From Streptomyces xantholiticus (GTDB lineage: Bacteria; Actinomycetota; Actinomycetes; Streptomycetales; Streptomycetaceae), in the NCBI RefSeq assembly GCF_014651015.1, contig NZ_BMWB01000001.1:186001-250000 (forward strand): a stretch of 64,000 nucleotides of DNA, in the 5' to 3' direction. The stretch's first letter is position 1. Every line of letters begins with the position of its first letter. This document shows positions 8,844 through 16,404 of this stretch, piece by piece. Position numbers and translations under genes: made by a program. The notes under the pieces were generated by a model, which was not told the DNA's origin, ran no database searches, and saw nothing but the letters and a program-made list of their open reading frames with translations.

Positions 8844-9827
8844 ATGACGAAGCCGGTCCCTCCGAGCTGGGAGCGCCTCGACGCCGACGCGCTGCTCGTC
8901 GCCCAGGCGATCACCGAGGCGCTGACCACACCCGTCCGCGAGCTCGGAGCCCGGGCGGCGCGCGAGCTGCTGGCGAGCACGCCGTCCGACCGCCCGCTGA
9001 CGCCCCTCGACCGGGTCGAGGCGGTGACCGTCCCGACCCGTTCGGGACCACTGCGCGCACGCCTCTACCACCCACCCGGCTCGCGGACGAAGGACCTGCG
9101 GCCGGCGCTGCTGTATCTCCACGGCGGCGGATTCGTTCTGGGAACCCTCGACGGAGTGGACGAGGTCTGCCGCGCCCTCGCCGCTCGGTCCGGATGGGCG
9201 GTGCTCTCCCTGGAATACCGGCTCGCCCCGGAGCACCCCTACCCGGCGGCCCTCGAGGACGCGCTCGACGCGCTGGCCTGGCTGCGCGAGTCAGCCCTCG
9301 ATTCGGGCATCGACCCGGACATGATCGCCGTCGGCGGCGACTCCGCGGGCGGCAACCTCGCCGCCGCCGTCTGCCTGCACCTCCGGGACCACGGACGCCC
9401 GCTCCCCGTGTCGCAGGTCCTCGTCTATCCCGCGGTCGACGACCGGTTCGCCACGCCGTCCTGGACCCGGTTCGCCGACGCGCCCCTGCTCACCGCGGCC
9501 GATGCGCGTTGGCTCTGGGAGCAGTACATCGGCGCCCACAAGGGCGGCGTCGACCAGTACGCGGCCCCGATGAAGGCGGCGTCCCTGCGTGGACTGCCGC
9601 CGGCCCTGGTCCTCACCGCCGAGGTCGACCCTCTGCGTGACGACGCCGAGGCCTACGCCGAACGCCTGCGACACGACGGCGTACCCACTGCCTCCATCCG
9701 CCACTCCGGCGTGTTCCACGGCTTTTTCACCGAGGTCGGCGTCTTCGCCCGGACCGACGCGGCGATCGACGACGTGGTCCGGCACCTGCGGGGCATCGCC
9801 GCCGGCCGCGCCACATCGACTTCTTGA
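8844..9827 (+). CDS. Alpha/beta hydrolase, hormone-sensitive-lipase family esterase
   Basis: About 327 residues. The oxyanion motif HGGGF, the nucleophile elbow GDSAGG, the acid in EVDPLRDDAE and the histidine in GVFHGFF form a complete HSL-type catalytic set. The frame opens at 8772, but the ATG at 8844 begins where family members usually do and has AAAGG upstream, so the first 24 codons are excluded. It is the first plus-strand gene after the divergent promoter with the dyad element, 118 bases before the BVMO gene. An HSL-type esterase beside a BVMO is the expected enzyme for opening the ester or lactone made from a ketone. It could also act on an ester substrate directly. Confidence 0.92.
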   Translation: MTKPVPPSWERLDADALLVAQAITEALTTPVRELGARAARELLASTPSDRPLTPLDRVEAVTVPTRSGPLRARLYHPPGSRTKDLRPALLYLHGGGFVLGTLDGVDEVCRALAARSGWAVLSLEYRLAPEHPYPAALEDALDALAWLRESALDSGIDPDMIAVGGDSAGGNLAAAVCLHLRDHGRPLPVSQVLVYPAVDDRFATPSWTRFADAPLLTAADARWLWEQYIGAHKGGVDQYAAPMKAASLRGLPPALVLTAEVDPLRDDAEAYAERLRHDGVPTASIRHSGVFHGFFTEVGVFARTDAAIDDVVRHLRGIAAGRATSTS

Positions 9828-9868
9828 CGGCCGCCGGGCATTGACGAGGTCACCGTCCGTAGCTACAT

Positions 9869-9897
9869 TCTTGGTCATTCGACCTAGACAAATGACT
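9869..9897. promoter_or_regulatory. Second copy of the dyad operator upstream of the BVMO gene
   Basis: GGTCATTCGACC (9873-9884) is a dyad that follows the pattern RGTCATNNGACY also seen at 8753. It is preceded by TCTT and followed by TGACTA at the same distance as in the first copy. It lies about 50 bases before the BVMO start, so the BVMO-Kal-amine oxidase genes probably have their own regulated promoter. The shared regulator is inferred. Confidence 0.6.
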
Positions 9898-9945
9898 ACC
9901 TCCGTGCCGTCTGTCAGCCCCTTGGACCACGAGAAGGCAGAAACC

Positions 9946-11607
9946 ATGACTGACACCTGCTCCACCGCCCCGGTCGTCGATGTCCTGTGCATCGGCGCCG
10001 GGTTCTCCGGCCTGTACGCCGCCTACAAGGCGGCCGAGCAGGGCTGGACGTTCGCCGGGTTCGAGGCCGCCCCCGACGTCGGCGGTACCTGGCTCTGGAA
10101 CACGTATCCCGGCGCCCGATGTGACGTCGAGAGCATCTACTACTCGTACTCGTTCAGCGAGGAACTCCAGCAGGAGTGGACCTGGAGCGAGCGCTTCGCC
10201 CCGCAGGCGGAGATCCTGAGCTACATCAACCACGTCGCCGACCGCTTCGACCTTCGTCGGCACTTCCGGTTCCACACCAAAGTGGTCGCGGCACATTGGC
10301 TTCCGGACGAGCACCTGTGGGAGCTGACCCTCGACTCCGGCGACACCCGCCGTGGCCGCTACCTCCTGGCAGGCTCGGGCGGACTGTCGACGCCGAAGGA
10401 CTTCGACGTGCCCGGCCTGGAGAACTTCACCGGGTTGACGGTGTCGACGAGCCGCTGGACGATCTCGCTCGACGACCTCGCCGGCAAGCGCGTCGCCGTC
10501 ATCGGCACGGGATCGTCGGGCGTGCAGTGCATCCCGCTCATCGCCGAGGTGGCCGAGCACCTGACCGTGTTCCAGCGGACCCCCAACTACGTCTTCCCCG
10601 CCCGCAACGCCCCACTGCCCGCGGAGACAGTCGCCGAGATCAAGAGCAAGTACCCGGCCATCCGCGAGGAGTGCCGGCAGTCCCCCGGCGGAATCCCGGA
10701 CCGTCCCGTGACCGACTGCGCCTTCGACGTCTCCAACGAGGAGCGTCGGAAGCGCTACGAGCGGGCATACGAACGCAGCGGGTTCCTCGGCGTCGGCGCG
10801 GAGTTCGCCGACCTCCTCACCAACCCGGAGGCCAACGAGACCGCGGCGGAGTTCGTGCGTCAGAAGATCCGTCAGATCGTCCACGATCCGCGCACCGCGT
10901 CCCTGCTCGAGCCCCGGTTCCACCCGCTGGGTGCCAAGCGCAGCTGCTTCGGAACCGACTTCTACGAGACGTTCAACCGTCCGAACGTCTCGCTCGTCTC
11001 GCTGCGCGACGAGCCGATCGCGACCATGACCTCCGGCAGCATCATCACCGAGAGCGGGTCCTACGACGTCGACGCCATCGTTCTCGCGATCGGTTTCGAC
11101 GCCTTCACCGGACCCCTGTACGCGCTCAACGTCACGACGCCTCAGGCAGGCAGGCTCCAGGACGCGTGGAGCGACGGCGTACGCACCTATCTGGGCGTCA
11201 TGACCGCGGGATTCCCCAACTTCTTCATGATCGCCGGCCCCCAGACCCCCGCGCTGGCGAGCAACGTCGTCGTGACGATCGAGCAGGCGGTCGACTGGAT
11301 CGCCGACCTGATCGCCCATGCCGAGGAAGAGGGCAGCGACGTCGTCGAAGCCACCCCAGAGGCCCAGGACGACTGGGTGAACATCACCGAGGCCACGGTC
11401 GACCAGACGCTGTACGCCACCACCGACTCCTGGTACCGCGGCTCCAACGTGACCGGCAAGCCGACCACCTTCCTCGGCTACGTCGGCGGAGTCGGCAAGT
11501 ACCGCCGCATGTGTGCCGAGATCGCCAAGCGCGGCTATCCCGGCGTCAGGATCGGCGGAGAGGCGGTTGCCCCCGGGATCGGCCGCATCGACGAGGAGAT
11601 CGCATGA
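9946..11607 (+). CDS. Flavin-containing monooxygenase, Baeyer-Villiger type
   Basis: A 553-residue class B flavoprotein monooxygenase. The FAD Rossmann motif GAGFSG is near residue 17, BVMO-typical GGTWLWNTYPGARCD follows, and the NADPH motif GTGSSG is in the middle. The BVMO fingerprint FxGxxxHxxxW is present as F161-G163-W171, but the central histidine is a serine (S167). The rest of the protein has normal BVMO length and order. It should insert oxygen next to a carbonyl using NADPH and O2. The ATG at 9946 is preceded by GAGAAGG. The stop overlaps the next start as ATGA. With the esterase, ADH and ALDH it completes a ketone-to-carboxylate route. The histidine loss may alter activity. Confidence 0.92.
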   Translation: MTDTCSTAPVVDVLCIGAGFSGLYAAYKAAEQGWTFAGFEAAPDVGGTWLWNTYPGARCDVESIYYSYSFSEELQQEWTWSERFAPQAEILSYINHVADRFDLRRHFRFHTKVVAAHWLPDEHLWELTLDSGDTRRGRYLLAGSGGLSTPKDFDVPGLENFTGLTVSTSRWTISLDDLAGKRVAVIGTGSSGVQCIPLIAEVAEHLTVFQRTPNYVFPARNAPLPAETVAEIKSKYPAIREECRQSPGGIPDRPVTDCAFDVSNEERRKRYERAYERSGFLGVGAEFADLLTNPEANETAAEFVRQKIRQIVHDPRTASLLEPRFHPLGAKRSCFGTDFYETFNRPNVSLVSLRDEPIATMTSGSIITESGSYDVDAIVLAIGFDAFTGPLYALNVTTPQAGRLQDAWSDGVRTYLGVMTAGFPNFFMIAGPQTPALASNVVVTIEQAVDWIADLIAHAEEEGSDVVEATPEAQDDWVNITEATVDQTLYATTDSWYRGSNVTGKPTTFLGYVGGVGKYRRMCAEIAKRGYPGVRIGGEAVAPGIGRIDEEIA

Positions 11608-11984
11608 AGGTCGTCCACCAGCGGTACGTCGCCCACTCCGACGCCCACTACGCCGGCAACCTCGTCGACGGTGCGTTCAGCCTGAAGTTGTTCGGTGACG
11701 CCGGAACACACCTGGCGATCGTCGTCGACGGCCACGAGAGCCTGTTCGCGGGATATTCCTCGGTCGAGTTCCTCGCTCCGGTCCGCGGCGGAGACGTCGT
11801 CGAAGTCGAGGCGCGCCTCGCGGCCGAAGGCAGACGGAGCCGAACGGTCGAGTTCGAACTGCGCGTCATCTGCCGGTCCTTGGACGAGACCGGCCGGGCA
11901 GAGGTACTCGCCGAGCCCATCGTCGCCACGCGCGCCCGAGGCACGGGTGTCGTCCCTGCCGGCGCAATCAGGAACGGGAGTTGA
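11604..11984 (+). CDS. Hotdog-fold protein, 3-aminobutyryl-CoA ammonia-lyase-like
   Basis: A 126-residue hotdog-fold protein. Its opening (KVVHQRYVAHSDAHYAGNLV), GYSSVEF and the APVRGGDVVEVEARL segment are those I associate with Kal, which eliminates ammonia from 3-aminobutyryl-CoA to give crotonyl-CoA in lysine fermentation. The ATG overlaps the BVMO stop (ATGA), so it is translationally coupled. It sits between a monooxygenase and an amine oxidase, and the ligase/hydratase fusion elsewhere in the cluster could make and use such CoA esters. It may deaminate a beta-aminoacyl-CoA, or may simply be a thioesterase of the same fold. The family call is fairly firm; the reaction is inferred. Confidence 0.78.
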   Translation: MKVVHQRYVAHSDAHYAGNLVDGAFSLKLFGDAGTHLAIVVDGHESLFAGYSSVEFLAPVRGGDVVEVEARLAAEGRRSRTVEFELRVICRSLDETGRAEVLAEPIVATRARGTGVVPAGAIRNGS

Positions 11985-11991
11985 GGAAGCC

Positions 11992-13359
11992 ATGAACACA
12001 TCGAGCGACGTACGCGAAGAGGCGTGCGAGATCGTCGTGATCGGTGCCGGCATAGCGGGGTTGATGGCGGCGACCACCCTGTCCGATCGGGACGTCGTCG
12101 TGCTCGAAGCCACCGGTCGGGCCGGGGGCCGCGTGGAGTCGGTTCGCCAGGGCGACTACTGGATCAACCTCGGAACCCAGTTCACCGAGGGAACCGGCAC
12201 CCTGATCGAAGCCCTCGAACGCCACCGGATCCCCATGGGGACACTGGCGGGCAAGAAGGTGGCCCTCGCGCTCAACGGAAAGCAGGTCGACACCTCCAAT
12301 CCGTTCGGCCTGATGCTTCGCTCCCGGATGAACTTCATGGACCGGGTCGGACTGGCGGCCGTCGGCGCTCGCATCATCGCGGCCGTACCGTTCCTGGCGA
12401 TGAACCCCGACAATTCCCTGGCGAAGCGGGTCCGGGCGGCACTCGATGCCCGCTCCGCGTCGTACGTGCTGCGCGGCATTCACTCCGACGTCGCGCGGGC
12501 CATGGTCCGGTCCTGGTCCGGGCAGTGGATGGGGTGCGAGCCGGAGGAGACAGCGGCGACCCAGTTCGTGATCTCGATGGGGATACTCCTGACGGACCCG
12601 GCGAAGGTTCCCAACTTCTCCCTGCCGGCGGGAGGAAACCAGACCCTCACCGACATCCTGGCCGCCGACCTCGGCGATCGGCTGCGGCTCAACTCGCCGG
12701 TGACGTCGGTGGAGTGGACCGACGACGGCGTCGTCGTGGACTACGAGGACGAGAACGGACCGGCGCGGATACGCGCCCGCCGCGCCATCGTGGCCGTTCC
12801 CAGCGACGTTGCTGTGAAGATCATGCCCGGCCTCCCTCCCGGCTATCGGGCGGCGTTCGACGACATTCACTACGGCCGGTATGTGGTGGTGGGCTACTTC
12901 ACCCGCGAGGAGGGCCCTCAGCGGTGGGACGACTACATCGCTGTGTCGACGCCGCAGCTGTCGTTCCAGGCGATGTTCAACCATGCCGCGGCCATGCGCG
13001 GTCCCGACCCACGAAAGCCGGGCGGCGCGCTGGCCTGCTTCGCGGGCGGCGCGGTGGCCGACGGCCTGTTCGAGCTCACCGACGAGGAGATCCTCACCCG
13101 ATTCACCACCGACCTCCTCTCGCTCTACCCCGAGCTCGAGGGGAAGCTCGACGAGGGGATCGTCCGACGTCACCACCGGGTCGTGCCGTTCTGGGCGCCA
13201 GGCGGACGTGCCTCGCTGCCGACGCTGCGCCGGCACTTCGGCCCCGTCCACCTGGCCGGCGACTATCAGCTCGACATGCCCTCACTCGCCGACGCGGCCT
13301 CGTCGGGCGAGCGGGCCGCGCAGCAGGTTCTGGCGAGCCTGTCCCGCCCGGTGCGCTGA
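11992..13359 (+). CDS. Flavin amine oxidase (monoamine-oxidase family)
   Basis: A 455-residue protein. The N-terminal FAD motif is GAGIAGLMAA, followed by the VLEATGRAGGRVES segment typical of the amine-oxidase/phytoene-desaturase superfamily. The C-terminal FAD-contacting motif is HLAGDYQLDMPSL. No covalent-flavin cysteine motif was recognised. It starts eight bases after the Kal-like stop, with GAGGAAG upstream, so it belongs to the same operon. A role deaminating a primary amine to a carbonyl compound would supply the BVMO with its ketone, as in cyclohexylamine oxidase pathways. Alternatively it would oxidise a gamma-glutamylated amine as PuuB does. Substrate unknown. Confidence 0.88.
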   Translation: MNTSSDVREEACEIVVIGAGIAGLMAATTLSDRDVVVLEATGRAGGRVESVRQGDYWINLGTQFTEGTGTLIEALERHRIPMGTLAGKKVALALNGKQVDTSNPFGLMLRSRMNFMDRVGLAAVGARIIAAVPFLAMNPDNSLAKRVRAALDARSASYVLRGIHSDVARAMVRSWSGQWMGCEPEETAATQFVISMGILLTDPAKVPNFSLPAGGNQTLTDILAADLGDRLRLNSPVTSVEWTDDGVVVDYEDENGPARIRARRAIVAVPSDVAVKIMPGLPPGYRAAFDDIHYGRYVVVGYFTREEGPQRWDDYIAVSTPQLSFQAMFNHAAAMRGPDPRKPGGALACFAGGAVADGLFELTDEEILTRFTTDLLSLYPELEGKLDEGIVRRHHRVVPFWAPGGRASLPTLRRHFGPVHLAGDYQLDMPSLADAASSGERAAQQVLASLSRPVR

Positions 13360-13360
13360 C

Positions 13361-13910
13361 ATCGTGGTCAACAACGCTTCGGCGCTGGCCGTCGACGGCA
13401 CCGACACGCTGACGATGAAGCGGTTCGACCTGATGGCCGACATCCAACTGCGCGGCACGTATCTGCTCCCCAGCAAGGCCCTCCCCACCTGCGCAAGGGA
13501 CCAACCCGCACATCCTCTCGCTCAGCCCACCCCTCAACCTGTCTCCCGCCTGGCTCGGCGCCCACCCCGCGTACACGATGGCCAAGTACGGCATGACGAT
13601 CCTGACCCTTGGCTGGGCGGCGGAGTACGCCGACCACGGTGTGGCGGCCAACTGCTTGTGGCCCGAGACCTACATCGCCACTGATGCGGTGAAGAACATC
13701 CTCGGCGGCGACGCCGCGGTCGAGAGGTCACGCTCACCCGAGATCGTGGCCGATGCCGCCGTCACGATCCTCGAGCGGCCCGCGAGCGAGTGCACCGGCA
13801 ACACATTCCTCGACGTCGAGGTACTCCGCGACGCCGGAGTCACCGACCTCTCGCCGTGCGACGGAACAGGGGAACTCCAGTACGACATCTTCGTCGATCC
13901 ACCGCGATGA
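13361..13910 (+). pseudogene. Broken short-chain dehydrogenase (citronellol-dehydrogenase-like)
   Basis: Remnant of an SDR. It begins inside the NNAS region (IVVNNASALAV) with no N-terminal cofactor loop, two bases after the amine-oxidase stop. It then changes frame around 13480-13510 before the segment HILSLSPPLNLSP, and continues with YTMAKYGMTILTLGWAAEY, which contains the active-site YxxxK. The reading resembles actinobacterial citronellol or hydroxyacyl SDRs. Loss of the 5-prime third and the frameshift make it nonfunctional. The deletion endpoint lies at the amine-oxidase stop. Confidence 0.82.
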
Positions 13911-14004
13911 CGAAGGAGCACGCCCGCGCTGGGGGGGCGAGGCGCGGACCACACGATCCATCCGCGGGCGAGCGAGCCCGCCGCGAGGCTCATGAGGAGT
14001 CACC

Positions 14005-15567
14005 ATGCTGAACCTGTCGATCCTGCTCGAAGACTCCGCCCGTAAGTACCCCGACCGCGAAGCTGTCGTACTGGGCCCGACCCGCATGACGTACAGGCAG
14101 GTGAACGCCGCGGCCAACCAGGTCGCGAACCTGCTCGTGGAACGCGGGATCGGCCCCGGTGACAGGGTGGCCCTCAGCTGCCCGAACCTGCCGTACTTCC
14201 CGGTCGTCTACTACGGCATCCTCAAGACCGGCGCGGCTGTCGTCCCGCTCAACGTCCTTCTGAAAAGCCGCGAGATCGCCTACCACCTGGACGACGCCGA
14301 TGTGAAGGCCTACTTCTGCTTCGAGGGCACCCCCGAGTTGCCCATGAGCGCCGAGGGCTTCGCCGGCTTCGAGCAGGTCGATGCCGTCGAGCACTTCTTC
14401 GTCATCACCGGTGACCCGGCCGCTCCCAGTCCCATCGACGGCGTCGAGACGCTCGGCAGTGCCCTGGCCGGGCATGGCACCACGTTCGAATCAGCGGCGA
14501 CCGAGCCCACCGGCACCGCGCTCATCCTCTACACCTCCGGGACCACCGGACAGGCCAAGGGCGCAGAGCTGTCGCATGCCAACACGGTGATGAACGTGCA
14601 GGCATGCAACCGCCTGTTCCGCAGCACCCCGGCTTCCGACAGCCACCTGCTCTGCCTCCCGCTCTTCCACACCTTCGGTGCCACGGTGCAGATGCACGCG
14701 GGCTTCTCGATGGCTGCCACCCTCCACCTCGTTCCTCGCTTCGATGCGCGGGAAGTCGTCGACCTGATGGGCCGCGAGCCCATCACGTTCTTCGCCGGCG
14801 TACCCACCATGTGGTGGGGCCTCTTGAACGCGCTCAGCGACGGCATCGACGTCGAGCGCATCGCGAGCAGCCTCCGGATCGGCATCTCCGGAGGCGCCGC
14901 ACTCCCGATGGAGATCGCCCACCAGATCGAACAACGCCTCGGGGTCACGGTGCTCGAGGGCTACGGGTTGTCGGAGACGTCTCCCGTCGCGACGTTCAGC
15001 GACCCCGATCTCGACCCACGCCCGGGATCGATCGGGGTGCCCATCTGGGGCGTCGAACTGAAACTCATCGACGACGACTGGACCGAGGTGACCGAAAGCG
15101 GCCAGGTCGGCGAGATCGCGGTCAAGGGCCACAACGTGATGAAGGGCTATTACGGCCGACCGGAAGCCACCGCAGAGGTCATCCGCGATGGATGGCTCCG
15201 CACCGGCGACCTCGCACGGCGCGACAAGGACGGCTTCTACTACATCGTCGACCGATCGAAGGACCTCATCATCAGAGGCGGCTTCAACGTCTATCCGCGT
15301 GAGATCGAAGAAGTCCTGATGACGCACCCGCAGGTCAGCTTGGCCGCCGTCATCGGCGTACCTCACGACAGCCACGGCGAGGAGATCAAGGCCTGCGTCA
15401 TCCTTAAGCCCGATTCCTCCCTCACCACCGACGAGCTCGTCGCCTGGGCCAAGGGAGAGATGGCGTCCTACAAGTACCCGCGCATCGTCGAGTTCGTGCC
15501 CAGCCTGCCGATGACCGCCACCGGAAAGATTCTCAAGCGCGAACTCGCCCGCAGAACAATGCAGTGA
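14005..15567 (+). CDS. Long-chain-fatty-acid/acyl-CoA ligase (ANL family)
   Basis: A complete 520-residue ANL enzyme. The P-loop is YTSGTTGQAKG, the aromatic/substrate segment GYGLSETSPV, the hinge LRTGDLA, then VDRSKDLIIRGGFNVYP, and the C-terminal catalytic lysine lies in TATGKILKREL. The ATG follows GAGGAG at ideal spacing. It is the last intact gene of the plus-strand catabolic run, after the broken SDR. It would activate the carboxylate end product, or an alternative chain-length acid, for beta-oxidation. It is clearly distinct from the ligase domain of the fusion protein. The specific acid is unknown. Confidence 0.93.
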   Translation: MLNLSILLEDSARKYPDREAVVLGPTRMTYRQVNAAANQVANLLVERGIGPGDRVALSCPNLPYFPVVYYGILKTGAAVVPLNVLLKSREIAYHLDDADVKAYFCFEGTPELPMSAEGFAGFEQVDAVEHFFVITGDPAAPSPIDGVETLGSALAGHGTTFESAATEPTGTALILYTSGTTGQAKGAELSHANTVMNVQACNRLFRSTPASDSHLLCLPLFHTFGATVQMHAGFSMAATLHLVPRFDAREVVDLMGREPITFFAGVPTMWWGLLNALSDGIDVERIASSLRIGISGGAALPMEIAHQIEQRLGVTVLEGYGLSETSPVATFSDPDLDPRPGSIGVPIWGVELKLIDDDWTEVTESGQVGEIAVKGHNVMKGYYGRPEATAEVIRDGWLRTGDLARRDKDGFYYIVDRSKDLIIRGGFNVYPREIEEVLMTHPQVSLAAVIGVPHDSHGEEIKACVILKPDSSLTTDELVAWAKGEMASYKYPRIVEFVPSLPMTATGKILKRELARRTMQ

Positions 15568-15716
15568 CACACAAGACGCACCAACACACATCGTGGTCGG
15601 CGCCCGGGCCAGCCGGTGCCACGGAATCGCTTCGAGCGGGACGACTTCGTCGACCAAACCAGCCGTCACAAGCCAAGGACAATCCAGGGACGAACGACAG
15701 CCCTTGCTTTCCGAGA

Positions 15717-16040
15717 GGCACATCCTCATCGAAACCGAGGAGTTCGACGACTACGGCGGCTGGACCTCGACTCGCAGTTCGAGGTGCAGATGGGGTCGCC
15801 CTAGCTGCTCGCTCACGGCCTCGGCGTCCCGGTCGCCGATGCCACCACGACGATCGAGGTCGGAACAGGCGGCACGTACCGCGTCTGGGTTCGCGCCAAG
15901 GACTGGGTGCCCTCCCACCATCCCGACCGCTTCACCGTCTCATTCAACGGCGAACGGCTGCCGGTAGAGTTCGGCGCGAACGGACGGGACTGGAGCTGGG
16001 AGAACGCCGGCCCGTTCCCACAAGTAGGCTCCCTGCCTGC
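15717..16040 (+). pseudogene. Fragment of an FAD-dependent oxidoreductase N-terminal region
   Basis: A remnant reading HILIETEEFDDYGGW, then, after a frame change near 15760, LDSQFEVQMGSP, an in-frame TAG (15802-15804) where Tyr is expected, and LLAHGLGVPVADATTTIEV followed by the segment VRAKDWVPSHHPDRF and FGANGRDWSWENAG. I associate this with the start of large FAD-dependent oxidoreductases of the xanthan-lyase-associated type. The rest of the gene is missing. The bases 15568-15716 hold nothing I recognise. Confidence 0.65.
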
Positions 16041-16143
16041 GTTTTTGCAGGTCAAGGGCTGTTTCCACACCCTTCAACGAGTCGCATGCCGGGGCAGCTG
16101 TCCCCAGGTTTTTCAGGACTCATGCTGACCAGTTGCTACTTTT

Positions 16144-16158
16144 CTGACGGTCCGTCAG
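16144..16158. promoter_or_regulatory. Perfect palindromic operator candidate
   Basis: CTGACGG-T-CCGTCAG is a perfect 15-base inverted repeat in otherwise featureless DNA (16041-16404) between the oxidoreductase fragment and the AfsR-like pseudogene. It has the size and symmetry of a TetR-family operator. The gene it once controlled may have been lost. Confidence 0.4.
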
Positions 16159-16404
16159 GTGGCCCGGGGGAGGGCTTCGCCCACTCTCGCGGACCCCACC
16201 GTGGCGACGGCCCAAGCCTACGCAGCACCCCCCGAAGGGCGTCCGTGATCACCGTCACGCGGACGGTCTGGGCGGCAGTCAGGAGCGAGGACTTGGCCCA
16301 AATCCGCTGTGTTGACAAGCGCTTCGGCCACGAGCCCGTCCTGGGTGCGGAGTTCGGCCGATGGTGGCGCTTCGTGCAGCTGTCTCCTTGGCCAATCTGC
16401 GAGG

